32,701 bases of DNA, from contig JAFTDT010000035.1 in NCBI GenBank assembly GCA_017453985.1, forward strand, positions 1 through 32,701. The letters are read 5' to 3'. The position numbers and the translations under genes were made by a program. The notes under the pieces were generated by a model. It had not been told where the DNA came from. It saw only the letters and a list, made by a program, of their open reading frames with translations, and did no database searches. Positions 23,383-30,906 of the stretch are shown here, in pieces. The DNA is from Clostridia bacterium (GTDB taxonomy: Bacteria > Bacillota > Clostridia > Oscillospirales > Butyricicoccaceae). The number at the start of each line of letters is the position of its first letter. Position 1 is the stretch's first letter.

Positions 23383-26300
23383 TTACCGCAGCTTGACGCC
23401 GAGCTGCTTTTCCGCCTCCGCGACGTTGAGCCGCAGCAGCTTGGTCACGCCCTGCTCCTGCATGGTCACGCCGTAGAGTATATCCGCGCCCTCCATGGTG
23501 CCGCGGCGATGGGTTATCACGATGAACTGCGTGCTGCCGCACAGCGTCCGCATGTATTCGGCAAAGCGCAGTATGTTCACATCGTCCAGCGCTGCCTCTA
23601 TCTCGTCCATGATGCAGAACGGCGTGGGGCGCACCTTGATGATGGCGAAATACAGCGCGATGGCGACAAAAGCCTTTTCACCGCCGGACAGCAGCGAGAT
23701 GGCGCGCATGCTCTTGCCGGGCAGCTCCACCTTTATCTCGATGCCGCAATTTAAGATATCCTGCTCGTCCTCAAGCTGCAGATATGCCCTGCCGCCGCCG
23801 AATATCTCCACAAAGGTCTGCTGGAACGCCTCGTTTATGCGGGCGAACTGCTCCCCGAAGATGGTGCGCATGTTGCGGGTCAGCTCGGCAATGACCTCCA
23901 GCAGATCCGCCTTCGCCTTTTCCAGATCGTCGCGCTGCGAGCTTAAAAACTCATACCGCTCGCGCACCTTTTCATATTCCTCTATCGCGCCCACGTTGAC
24001 GTCGCCCAGCTTCTTGATCGAGCTTTTCAGCTCACCGATGCGGCGCTGCGCCTTGGACACGCTCTCCAGCGCCGTCCGTACCTCCTCGGCGGAAGTGCGG
24101 GTCAGCTCGTAGCTGTCCCACAGGCGCTGGATGATGTTGTCCTCCTCCATCTCCGCCTGCGTCTTTTTATTCTCCAGCCTGCCGCGCTCACGCTCCAGAT
24201 TGATAAGCTCGCTGTTTTTGCTCTGGATATCGCGCTGGCACTTTACCCGCGCGCCCTCCAGCTCCAGCTTCTTTTCCGCCAGTTCGCGCACGGCGCGGCT
24301 CTTTTCCTCCGCCGCCTGCGCGCATTCGCGGCACTGTGCCTCCAGCCGGACTATCTCCGCCCGCAGCTCCTCGTTGCGGGCGCGTATCGCCGCCACCACG
24401 GACTCCTTATCCTGCCGCTCGCTGCCTATCGACGCGATAAGCTCGCTCAGCTCCGCCGCCGCGCTGCGGTTCGTCTCGCTCTCGCCGCGTATGGCGGCAA
24501 GCTGCGCCACGATGGCGTTTGTCCTGCCCGCCAGCTCGCCGGAGGCGCTCTCCAGCCGGCGTCGGTCGGCGCCCAGCTCGTCCAGCATACGCTCCTGCCG
24601 CGCGCTGTCCTCCTCTGCCCGGCGTATCCTCTCGCTCACGGCAGCTATCTCCGCGTCCAGCGCGGCGCGGCGCTCGCGCAGACCTGCGCGCTCCTGCTCA
24701 AGCTGCTCGTCACGGGCGATCACCGTCTCCAGCAGCGCCGCGTGCTGCTGCCTCTCGGCTCCCAGCGCCAGCAGCCCGTCCTGCGCCCGCCTCAGCTCGT
24801 CGCGGGCGACGTTTGCCTCATACTCCGCGCCGTCCAGCTCGCGCTTCATCTCGCGCAGGCGCTCCTCGCGCTGCGCCAGCTCGCTTTTCAGCGCGGCGAT
24901 GCTCTTTTTCAGCCGTTCTATCTCATTGGCGCGGGACAGTATGCCGGTGTTTTTGCCGAGGCTGCCGCCCGTCATCGCGCCGGAGGTATTCACAAGCTGA
25001 CCGTCCAGCGTCACTATGCGAAAGGCATAGCCGTGGCGCTTTGCCATCGCTACGGCGTTGTCGATATTGTCTGCCACCGCCGTGCCGCTGAGCTGGCTTG
25101 AGACGATGCCGCGGTATTTTTCCTCACACTCCAGCAGCTCGTCGCCCCAGCCGACGAAGCCCGCGTCCCGCGAGGGGTCCGCCTTGGGTCTGCTGCGCCC
25201 GCGCACGGCGGTCAGCGACAGAAAGGTCGCCCTGCCGAAGTCGTTGCGCTTGAGGTAGTTTATCGCCGCCTTGGCGTCCTGCTCGTTAACCGTGACTATA
25301 TTTTGCAGCGCCGCGCCCAAAGCTATTTCAATGGCGACGGAATAGCGGTCGTCCGTCCGCACCAGCGCGCTGAGCGGACCGTGCACGCCGCGCAGCTCCC
25401 CGCGCTCCGCGCCCTTCATCACGCGGCGCACCGCGCCGGAAAAGCCCTCATAATCGCGCTCCATCGCCTGCAGCATCTCCAGCCTGTCGGCAGAGGCGTC
25501 CAGCGTGCGGCGCGCCTTCTGCTGCTCGCCCGTGAGCGACTCATATTTCTCGCGGCGCACCTTATCGCGCAGTTCAAAGCCGGCAAGCATGTTCTCCGCG
25601 CCTGTTTTCAGCTCCTCGTTTTCCTCTATGCGGCGGCGGATGTCGGCGGCGCGTCCGCGCTCCGTCTCCAGCCTCGCCGCCAGCTCGGCGCGCTCAGCGT
25701 CGATGCCCGCCTCGCGGCTGCCCAGCCCCTCCAGCGCGCTCTCCAGCGCGCTCTTTTTGGCGCTCTCCTCCGCCCGCGCCTGCTTATGCAGCTCGGCGGC
25801 GGCGGTCGCCGCGTCCACGCGGCGCCCGATATCCTCGGCGGCAAGCTGCGAGCTTTCCGCCTCCTGCGTCAGCTTTTCCATCTCGCCGCGCAGCTTTTCC
25901 TCCTCGGCGGCAAGCTCCGCGATGCGCTCCAGCCGCGCCTGACGCTGGCTCTCCAGCGTATCCTCGCGCCCGCTCTGCTCCGCCAGCTCCCGCGTGCGCT
26001 CGCGAATATTTTCCTCATTATTGCGCACATTCGTCTCGTTGACCGCGATCTGCGCGCGCAGCTCGCTCTCCCGCTGCTCTGCCTCGCGCTGCTCCTCGCG
26101 CGTGCGCTCGCTCTCGATATCCCGCGCATGCAGCTCCTCGGTGATGCGCTCCGACTGCTCCTGCAACCGCTCCGCCTCCTCCTTGCCGGCGGCGAGCATA
26201 CGCTCTGCGTTGGCAAAGTCCGTGCGCGCCTTGTGCAGATTGTCCCCCAGCTTGTCCAGCGAATCGAGCCAGACCGAGACCTCCAGCACGCGCAGCTCGT

Positions 26301-26958
26301 CGCGGTAGATGAGAAAGCTCTTTGCCTTCTCCGACTGCTCGCGCAGCGGCTCCACCTGCGTTTCCAGCTCGCCCGTGATGTCGCGGATACGCACCAGATT
26401 TTCCTCGCAGGCGCCCAGCTTGCGCTCGCTCTCCTCCTTGCGGTAGCGGAACTTGGTGATGCCGGACGCCTCCTCGAATATCTCGCGGCGGTCGGTGCTC
26501 TTCTGCGAAAGTATCTCGTCGATGCGCCCCTGCCCGATTATCGAATAGCCGTCGCGCCCCAGTCCGGTGTCCATGAACAGCTCGTGTATATCCTTCAGCC
26601 GCACGGAACGGCGGTTGATATAAAACTCGCTCTCGCCGCTGCGGTAATAGCGCCGCGTCACGCTGACCTCGTCATAGTCCAGCGCCAGCCTGCCGTCCGA
26701 ATTGTCCATTATCAGGCTGACCTCGCAGAAGCTCTGCGGGCTGCGCCTGCTGGTGCCGCCGAAGATGACGTCCTCCATCTTGCCGCCGCGCAGCGTCTTG
26801 GTGGACTGCTCGCCCATGACCCAGCGTATCGCGTCCACGATATTGCTCTTGCCGGAGCCGTTGGGACCGACGATAGCCGTTATGCCGCGCTCGAAATCCA
26901 GCACGGTCTTGTCGGGAAAGGACTTGAAGCCCTGCACCTCTATCTGCTTTAGAAACAC
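23383..26958 (-). CDS. smc: Chromosome condensation/segregation ATPase SMC
   Basis: The 1191-residue protein has the SMC layout: N-terminal Walker A GPNGSGKSN (31-39) after FKSFPDKT, a long coiled coil, a hinge at about 495-660 (GVHGPLSALVRTDDRYSVAI through NTSGAMTGGSLGKNTG), the returning coiled coil, and the C-terminal ABC half with signature LLSGGEKAFVAIAL and Walker B CIMDEIEAALDD. It forms a ring-shaped homodimer with ScpA/ScpB that organises the chromosome. The length is typical for bacterial SMC. The start is a GTG at 26958 preceded by AGGTG; no ATG fits the family N-terminus. The usual upstream rnc gene is absent. An intergenic terminator separates smc from the small zinc-ribbon gene, so smc heads this operon, but no strong promoter was found. 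Confidence 0.97.
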   Translation of the reverse strand: MFLKQIEVQGFKSFPDKTVLDFERGITAIVGPNGSGKSNIVDAIRWVMGEQSTKTLRGGKMEDVIFGGTSRRSPQSFCEVSLIMDNSDGRLALDYDEVSVTRRYYRSGESEFYINRRSVRLKDIHELFMDTGLGRDGYSIIGQGRIDEILSQKSTDRREIFEEASGITKFRYRKEESERKLGACEENLVRIRDITGELETQVEPLREQSEKAKSFLIYRDELRVLEVSVWLDSLDKLGDNLHKARTDFANAERMLAAGKEEAERLQEQSERITEELHARDIESERTREEQREAEQRESELRAQIAVNETNVRNNEENIRERTRELAEQSGREDTLESQRQARLERIAELAAEEEKLRGEMEKLTQEAESSQLAAEDIGRRVDAATAAAELHKQARAEESAKKSALESALEGLGSREAGIDAERAELAARLETERGRAADIRRRIEENEELKTGAENMLAGFELRDKVRREKYESLTGEQQKARRTLDASADRLEMLQAMERDYEGFSGAVRRVMKGAERGELRGVHGPLSALVRTDDRYSVAIEIALGAALQNIVTVNEQDAKAAINYLKRNDFGRATFLSLTAVRGRSRPKADPSRDAGFVGWGDELLECEEKYRGIVSSQLSGTAVADNIDNAVAMAKRHGYAFRIVTLDGQLVNTSGAMTGGSLGKNTGILSRANEIERLKKSIAALKSELAQREERLREMKRELDGAEYEANVARDELRRAQDGLLALGAERQQHAALLETVIARDEQLEQERAGLRERRAALDAEIAAVSERIRRAEEDSARQERMLDELGADRRRLESASGELAGRTNAIVAQLAAIRGESETNRSAAAELSELIASIGSERQDKESVVAAIRARNEELRAEIVRLEAQCRECAQAAEEKSRAVRELAEKKLELEGARVKCQRDIQSKNSELINLERERGRLENKKTQAEMEEDNIIQRLWDSYELTRTSAEEVRTALESVSKAQRRIGELKSSIKKLGDVNVGAIEEYEKVRERYEFLSSQRDDLEKAKADLLEVIAELTRNMRTIFGEQFARINEAFQQTFVEIFGGGRAYLQLEDEQDILNCGIEIKVELPGKSMRAISLLSGGEKAFVAIALYFAIIKVRPTPFCIMDEIEAALDDVNILRFAEYMRTLCGSTQFIVITHRRGTMEGADILYGVTMQEQGVTKLLRLNVAEAEKQLGVKLR

Positions 26959-27026
26959 TGTATCACCTCAAAGCCCGCCCGGGGCTGAAATTCACTCATT
27001 TAATAATAATAGCAAATTTTACGGAT

Positions 27027-27066
27027 AAAAACAAGCGGAGAAGCGCAAAATTCCCCGCTTGTTTTT
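27027..27066 (-). terminator. Rho-independent terminator before the smc operon
   Basis: A perfect 12-bp stem (AAAAACAAGCGG at 27027-27038 with its complement at 27055-27066) encloses a 16-base loop. The stem base gives a T-run on the minus strand after the zinc-ribbon gene. Symmetry would allow it to work both ways. Confidence 0.8.
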
Positions 27067-27095
27067 ATTGAATTCCATGTTTTCCGCCCGCTTTG

Positions 27096-27353
27096 TCAGA
27101 TGTCGCGCAGGTCTGCGCCGCAATGCGGGCATTCCTTGAGCCACGCCGCCGGAAGTCTGTCGCCGCAGACCGGACATTTCAGCATTATCACGGCGACGGC
27201 GACCCCGACAAAAAACGCCGCGCCGCCCGCCCAAAACAGAGCCGTGCGGGACGCGCTGCCCTCGCTGAACAGTCCTATCAAAAACACCACCCCGCCGACG
27301 ACCGAGAGGGCACGAGAGACAAAGCGCCAGCGTCTATAATCCTTGCTGTCCAT
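27096..27353 (-). CDS. Small membrane protein with C-terminal zinc ribbon
   Basis: The 85-residue protein has two hydrophobic helices (FVSRALSVVGGVVFLIGLF and the following ALFWAGGAAFFVGVAVAVIM) and then two CxxC pairs (KCPVCGDRL and ECPHCGADL) forming a zinc ribbon facing the cytosol. I do not recognise a named family. Zinc-ribbon plus two-helix proteins of this size are common but uncharacterised in Clostridia. The ATG at 27353 is preceded by AGGGGG; an earlier in-frame start would overlap the preceding gene by 51 bases and adds unstructured residues, so it was rejected. It lies 11 bases after the C_GCAxxG_C_C gene. Confidence 0.75.
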   Translation of the reverse strand: MDSKDYRRWRFVSRALSVVGGVVFLIGLFSEGSASRTALFWAGGAAFFVGVAVAVIMLKCPVCGDRLPAAWLKECPHCGADLRDI

Positions 27354-27364
27354 GCCGCGCCCCC

Positions 27365-27760
27365 TTACATCAGCTCCAGCGCCATGCGGCACGCCGCCCC
27401 GATGAAGCGAGGACACGGGCGCGGCGCACCCGGCTCTATTCCCGCCAGCAGGTCGCGGCAGTCCAGCGCGCCGAACTCCTCCTCAAACCTGCGCTGCAGC
27501 TCCACCGCCTTTTCCGAGGTGATGCGCCTCGTTTCCGCGATATCCGCCGCGCCCAGCGGGTGCGCCGTGCCTATCGCCATCAGCGCGCCGGTGACTGCGC
27601 CGCAGACGCCGCCGGTGCGCATGCCGCCTCCGAAGCAGGACGCGACGGCATACGCCGTGCCCTCGTCCATGCACTTTCCCGCGCAGCATGCCGCCAGCAC
27701 GCTCTGCGCGCAGTTGAAGCCCTTGTCATGATATGCGTTTGCCAGCTCCTCCGGTTTCAT
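27365..27760 (-). CDS. C_GCAxxG_C_C family protein (probable redox-active)
   Basis: The 131-residue protein matches the cysteine family named for its motif: C17 (GFNCAQSVL), SCFGGGMRTGGVCGAVTGALMAIG with C42 and C53, then C101 (LDCRDL), C116 and C124. Such proteins are found mostly in anaerobes and are thought to bind a metal or flavin cofactor or act in electron transfer; no function has been proved as far as I know. The ATG at 27760 has GGAGGAG at the right distance. It sits only about 22 bases after the rpsR terminator stem, leaving no space for a promoter, so it depends on terminator read-through or a promoter inside rpsR. Confidence 0.85.
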   Translation of the reverse strand: MKPEELANAYHDKGFNCAQSVLAACCAGKCMDEGTAYAVASCFGGGMRTGGVCGAVTGALMAIGTAHPLGAADIAETRRITSEKAVELQRRFEEEFGALDCRDLLAGIEPGAPRPCPRFIGAACRMALELM

Positions 27761-27780
27761 AAGCTCCTCCTTCTTAAGTA

Positions 27781-27802
27781 AAAAGCGCCCCAAAGGGGCG
27801 CT
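27781..27802 (-). terminator. Rho-independent terminator after rpsR
   Basis: An 8-bp stem AGCGCCCC/GGGGCGCT (27784-27791 with 27795-27802) with a 3-base loop is followed by TTTTAC on the minus strand, 10 bases past the rpsR stop. Confidence 0.88.
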
Positions 27803-27812
27803 CTCTATGTTT

Positions 27813-28097
27813 TTAGTCCGATATATACGGCAGCAGGGCGATGTGACGGGCGCGCTTGATCGCCTCGGTCAACTGACGCTGATGCATCGCGCAGGTGCCG
27901 GTCATCCTGCGGGGCAGGATCTTGCTGCGGTCGGAAATATACTTGCGCAGCTTCGCCGTGTCCTTGTAATCTATCTCGGTCACTTTATCGGCGCAGAACT
28001 GGCACACCTTGCGGCGGCGGCGCACTTCGCGCACCGGACGCTCGGGGCGCTCAGGGCGCTCGGGTCTCTGCTGCTGCTTTACAGCTTCATTATCCAT
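27813..28097 (-). CDS. rpsR: 30S ribosomal protein bS18
   Basis: The 94-residue protein is bS18: [37 protein letters not shown] and [20 protein letters not shown]. It retains the cysteine set C..C and TGTC that bind zinc in the C+ form of bS18. The N-terminus has an extra 20-residue arm with [11 protein letters not shown] repeats, encoded by 9-bp direct repeats (about 28030-28070). Such arms vary between species and may contact RNA. It pairs with bS6 on the 30S platform. Third gene of rpsF-ssb-rpsR; ATG 28097. Confidence 0.95.
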   Translation of the reverse strand: MDNEAVKQQQRPERPERPERPVREVRRRRKVCQFCADKVTEIDYKDTAKLRKYISDRSKILPRRMTGTCAMHQRQLTEAIKRARHIALLPYISD

Positions 28098-28130
28098 GAT
28101 CTACCCTCCTTGATCTGTTTATTGAGGTTA

Positions 28131-28556
28131 TCAAAACGGAAGCTCGCCGTCGTCCTCCTCCATGTCGGAGAACTCGTCCGCCCCGCCGCCGAAATCAAAC
28201 GGCAGCTGGGACTCCTCTGCGCGAGGCTGCGAATCCCTCTTGGGTTCTGCAAAATGGACTTCCTCGGCGATCACTTCCACCGATTTACGCTTTTGCCCCT
28301 GTTTGTCCTCCCAGGTGCGCGTTTGAATGCGGCCGCACAGAGCGATCTGCATTCCCTTTCTGAACCACTTGGTCACAAACTCTGCGGTGCTCGCCCATGC
28401 GACGCAGTCGATGAAATCCGTCTGCGACTGCTCGCCGGCACGGCTGTATGTGCGGTTTACCGCCAGCGTGAACGAAGTCACCGCGGTATTGCTCTGGGTT
28501 CTGCGAAGCTCCGGATCGGCGGTAAGACGCCCCATCAAAACTACCTTGTTAAGCAT
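28131..28556 (-). CDS. ssb: Single-stranded DNA-binding protein
   Basis: The 141-residue protein has the SSB OB-fold from MLNKVVLMGRLTADPELR through FIDCVAWASTAEFVTKWF and GRIQTRTWEDKQGQKR to about residue 105. A flexible linker follows, then the acidic tip DDGELPF, the C-terminal hook that recruits replication and repair proteins. It coats single-stranded DNA as a tetramer. Position between rpsF and rpsR is the classical order, ensuring co-expression. The start ATG at 28556 lies 16 bases after rpsF. Confidence 0.96.
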   Translation of the reverse strand: MLNKVVLMGRLTADPELRRTQSNTAVTSFTLAVNRTYSRAGEQSQTDFIDCVAWASTAEFVTKWFRKGMQIALCGRIQTRTWEDKQGQKRKSVEVIAEEVHFAEPKRDSQPRAEESQLPFDFGGGADEFSDMEEDDGELPF

Positions 28557-28572
28557 GACTGTACCTCCGTTC

Positions 28573-28863
28573 TCACTTCGCGATGATGATAGACCTGAGG
28601 ATACCCTCGGTTATCTTGAAAATACGGTCGAGCTCCGCCGGGAAATCCGGCTTGCTCTCAAACTCTACCAGAACATAATATCCCTCAGGCAGATCGTTGA
28701 TGGGATACGCCAGACGGCGCTTGCCCCACTCGTCCACCTTGGATATCTCGCCGTTGTCCCCGATCAGCTTGGTAAATCTCTCCACCAGGGCTGCCACGGC
28801 CTCGTCTCCGGCAGTAACGTCGACGATGAAGATCGTCTCGTATTTTCCCGTTACTTTAGGCAT
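28573..28863 (-). CDS. rpsF: 30S ribosomal protein bS6
   Basis: The 96-residue protein matches bS6: YETIFIVDV at the start, ALVERFTKLI, KVDEWGKRRLAYPI and YYVLVEFES, then LDRIFKITEGILRSII. It forms a complex with bS18 on the 30S platform. The ATG at 28863 follows GGAGG with eight bases spacing; an in-frame start farther upstream lies inside the leader and the promoter and is rejected. First gene of the rpsF-ssb-rpsR operon, driven by a strong promoter with a hairpin leader. Confidence 0.95.
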   Translation of the reverse strand: MPKVTGKYETIFIVDVTAGDEAVAALVERFTKLIGDNGEISKVDEWGKRRLAYPINDLPEGYYVLVEFESKPDFPAELDRIFKITEGILRSIIIAK

Positions 28864-28890
28864 TTTTCTGCACCTCCTTTTGGACTGATG

Positions 28891-28911
28891 GCCGGCGCTC
28901 ATAGCACCGGC
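28891..28911 (-). promoter_or_regulatory. Hairpin leader of rpsF, candidate S6:S18 autoregulatory site
   Basis: Between promoter and ribosome binding site the transcript can fold a 9-bp stem GCCGGTGCT/AGCGCCGGC with a 3-base loop. rpsF leaders of many bacteria carry an S6:S18-binding RNA with a conserved CCG. A CCG is present here in the stem, but I cannot confirm the conserved bulge, so this is a candidate only. Confidence 0.4.
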
Positions 28912-28926
28912 AAGGATAACATATAA

Positions 28927-28955
28927 ATGATACACGGACAAGAGTGAAAAGTCAA
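28927..28955 (-). promoter_or_regulatory. Sigma-A promoter of rpsF-ssb-rpsR
   Basis: On the minus strand TTGACT (28950-28955) and TATCAT (28927-28932) are exactly 17 bases apart. Its -35 lies only 12 bases from the -35 of the plus-strand promoter at 28968, an arrangement that could make the two promoters compete for polymerase. Confidence 0.8.
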
Positions 28956-28967
28956 GAATAATTTTTA

Positions 28968-28996
28968 TTGACTTGCAAAGCGCCGTATGATATCAT
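28968..28996 (+). promoter_or_regulatory. Sigma-A promoter of the YczE-like gene
   Basis: TTGACT (28968-28973) and TATCAT (28991-28996) are 17 bases apart, the same two hexamers as in the divergent rpsF promoter. GGAGG follows at 29017-29021. Confidence 0.75.
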
Positions 28997-29030
28997 TTCT
29001 TAGGTTTCTCAGTATTGGAGGTAATGCAGC

Positions 29031-29729
29031 TTGAAGGCTATGGTCAAAAGGTTCATAAAGCTCATCGTCGGTCTTGCCGTACTCGCCTTTGGCATCGCCA
29101 TGTCATACAGCGCCAATCTCGGCATGGCGCCGTGGGACGTGCTCAACGACGGCTTTTCCAAGGTGCTGCCGATCAGCTTCGGCGCGACGAGCATCATTCT
29201 GGGGCTTGTCATACTCGTTTTTGACCTGCTGCTGAAGGAAAGGGTCGGCTTCGGCACCTTTCTCAATATTCTGCTGATAGGCTCCATTTTTGACCTTATC
29301 GTTGCCGCCGGCGTGCTGCCAAGCTATCTTTCCTGCATTTCCTATGAGGAGCAGCTCGCGCCGCGGCTCGTTATGTGCATTCTGTCGCTTATACCGACAT
29401 CGCTGGGGCTGTATCTGTATATGTCCGCGGCGTTCGGCGCAGGACCGCGCGACAGCCTCATGTGCGCCGTGACAAAGCGACTGCCCATTCCCGTGGGCGC
29501 CGTGCGCATGGTGATAGAGGGCTGCGCCCTGCTCGCCGGCTGGCTGATGGGCGGCACCGTCGGCATCGGCACGATAATCCTCGTGCTCGGCAACGGACCC
29601 GTCATGCAGCTCGTTTTCCGCATTTTCCGCTTTGACGTCAAGACTCTGCACAACGAGACGATACCCGAAACTCTGCGGAGCCTGAAAAAACTTTGTAAAA
29701 AAGGTAATGATTTAGGTATTGAAAAATAA
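29031..29729 (+). CDS. YczE/YyaS/YitT-like integral membrane protein
   Basis: The 232-residue protein has about five hydrophobic helices and the motif pattern of YczE-like proteins: GIAMSYSANLGMAPWDVLNDG near the start, then LYLYMSAAFGAGPRDSLMCAV (two PWD/PRD-type loops), suggesting an internal repeat. In Bacillus, YczE is reported to be needed for bacillomycin-type lipopeptide production, but most homologues are uncharacterised. The function here is unknown. The TTG at 29031 is preferred because GGAGG lies nine bases upstream; an in-frame ATG at 29040 is 18 bases away and another ATG at 29024 is out of frame. The promoter of the following tRNA begins in its last codons. Confidence 0.75.
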   Translation: MKAMVKRFIKLIVGLAVLAFGIAMSYSANLGMAPWDVLNDGFSKVLPISFGATSIILGLVILVFDLLLKERVGFGTFLNILLIGSIFDLIVAAGVLPSYLSCISYEEQLAPRLVMCILSLIPTSLGLYLYMSAAFGAGPRDSLMCAVTKRLPIPVGAVRMVIEGCALLAGWLMGGTVGIGTIILVLGNGPVMQLVFRIFRFDVKTLHNETIPETLRSLKKLCKKGNDLGIEK

Positions 29730-29747
29730 AATAAGTTGTGGTATACT
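29719..29747 (+). promoter_or_regulatory. Sigma-A promoter of tRNA-Thr
   Basis: TTGAAA (29719-29724) and TATACT (29742-29747) are 17 bases apart and lie 40 bases before the tRNA. The -35 is within the last codons of the YczE-like gene. Confidence 0.7.
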
Positions 29748-29787
29748 GCGTAAGGTAAGCTGTTTTTGACAGCATGCCGCCCTATTT

Positions 29788-29863
29788 GCTGGAATAGCTC
29801 AGTCGGTAGAGCAGCTGATTCGTAATCAGCAGGTCGCGTGTTCAAGTCACGTTTCCAGCTCCA
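29788..29863 (+). tRNA. tRNA-Thr (anticodon CGT)
   Basis: The 76-nt sequence folds as a full cloverleaf: 7-bp acceptor GCTGGAA/TTCCAGC, D arm GCTC...GAGC, anticodon arm GCTGA/TCAGC around loop TTCGTAA (anticodon CGT, reads ACG), and T arm with loop TTCAAGT. Discriminator T and CCA are encoded. Followed by a terminator. Confidence 0.95.
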
Positions 29864-29866
29864 GAG

Positions 29867-29892
29867 AGACCGCCTTTACGGGCGGTCTTTTT
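29867..29892 (+). terminator. Rho-independent terminator of tRNA-Thr
   Basis: An 8-bp stem AGACCGCC/GGCGGTCT (29867-29874 with 29881-29888), 6-base loop, is followed by TTTTT. The convergent AraC gene ends inside this hairpin. Confidence 0.88.
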
Positions 29893-30766
29893 GCTGTCCG
29901 CCGCGCAGAGTGGCGGCGGCGGGCACATCGGAGGGCGCGCCCTTGATGCTGCCGGGCGCCGCGCCGAACTGCCGCCGGAAGGCGCGGTAGAACGCCGAAT
30001 AATCGGCAAAGCCGCAGTTCAGCGCCGCCTCGCCCGCAGCCACGCCGCCGCGTATCTGCTTCGCCGCGTGCATCAGCCTCGACTGCATTACGTAACCGTG
30101 GACGGAATAACCCGTCTCCGCCCGGAAAAGTCGCATGAAATAATAAGGGCTGAGGTGCGCCCGCGCCGCCAGCGCCGCCGCCGAGAGCTCCGCCGCCGGA
30201 TTTTCCTGAATATAGGTCAGCGCCTCGGATATCCGCGCCTCGCCGCAGCGTTTCGCGCTTGCCGCGGCGGGCAGAGCAGCCCGCGACGCGCGCCCCAGAC
30301 ATATCAGTATCTGCATAAGCAGCGTATCACACAGCGTACCCCTGCCGAAGCGCGAGCTGCCCAGCTCCGACTCCAGCTCCGCCAAAAGGCGTCCGAGCCG
30401 CTCCCGCGTCTCGGCGTCGGGCGTGATGAGATGCCCACCGCTGTCGGCGGCGTAAAAACGCTCCATCAGCGCCTCCTCCGGCGCCGTGCGGGCGACGTAG
30501 CCGCCGTCCAAATAGATTATTATGCGCTCATACGGCATTTCGCGGCTGATGTCGGCGCGGTGTATGGTGTGATGCTTTATCAGCAGCACGTCCCATGGGC
30601 GCAGCGCATAGGACGACTCCTCCACCAGATACTCCACCTGACCGGAGAGCAATATCACTATCTTATCAAACTCATGAAAATGAAAGTCCCGCTCCTGTCC
30701 CGCAGAGTCCCTGAGATGGAAAAAATGATATCGCTCGCGCAGATATCCCTCACGGCGCGCCGTCAT
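29876..30766 (-). CDS. AraC-family transcriptional regulator
   Basis: The 296-residue protein has an N-terminal cupin-type sensor (residues 20-100: FHFHEFDKIVILLSGQVEYL, then LRPWDVLLIKHHTIHR) and a C-terminal pair of helix-turn-helix motifs of the AraC/XylS type (about 185-280: AALAARAHLSPYYFMRLFRA and GEAALNCGFADYSAFYRAFR). The ligand is likely a sugar or small carbon compound but is unknown. The ATG at 30766 is preceded by GGGAGG. It is divergent from the symporter gene, so it probably controls that transporter and itself. Its last codons and stop (29876) overlap the tRNA-Thr terminator, giving a convergent overlap. The last 20 residues are rich in Ala, Gly and Gln and are probably dispensable. 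Confidence 0.9.
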   Translation of the reverse strand: MTARREGYLRERYHFFHLRDSAGQERDFHFHEFDKIVILLSGQVEYLVEESSYALRPWDVLLIKHHTIHRADISREMPYERIIIYLDGGYVARTAPEEALMERFYAADSGGHLITPDAETRERLGRLLAELESELGSSRFGRGTLCDTLLMQILICLGRASRAALPAAASAKRCGEARISEALTYIQENPAAELSAAALAARAHLSPYYFMRLFRAETGYSVHGYVMQSRLMHAAKQIRGGVAAGEAALNCGFADYSAFYRAFRRQFGAAPGSIKGAPSDVPAAATLRGGQQKDRP

Positions 30767-30799
30767 GCAAATCGCCTCCCGTCCGTCTGTTTCAGTGCC

Positions 30800-30828
30800 A
30801 GTATATCACAAAACAGCACGTTTTGCAA
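30800..30828 (-). promoter_or_regulatory. AraC-gene promoter with inverted-repeat operator in its spacer
   Basis: On the minus strand TTGCAA (30823-30828) and TATACT (30800-30805) are 17 bases apart. The spacer region contains CAAAAC, five bases, GTTTTG (30809-30814 with 30820-30825), a perfect 6-bp inverted repeat that overlaps the -35. A protein bound there would block this promoter, fitting autorepression. Confidence 0.55.
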
Positions 30829-30855
30829 TATTTTTGGCAGTTCCAGCCATTCATT

Positions 30856-30885
30856 TTGTCATTCCTGTCTCATATAATTGATAAT
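30856..30885 (+). promoter_or_regulatory. Predicted promoter of the symporter gene
   Basis: TTGTCA (30856-30861) and GATAAT (30880-30885) are 18 bases apart, each one mismatch from consensus. A TATAAT at 30873 is an alternative -10 but lacks a matched -35. GGGAGGG follows before the ATG. Confidence 0.55.
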
Positions 30886-30906
30886 ATATAAAGGGAGGGC
30901 TGCTGT

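Noticed and set aside
25303-26952. 549-codon plus-strand frame opposite smc
   Set aside because: Antisense shadow of coiled-coil codons, leucine- and alanine-rich without motifs, no ribosome binding site.
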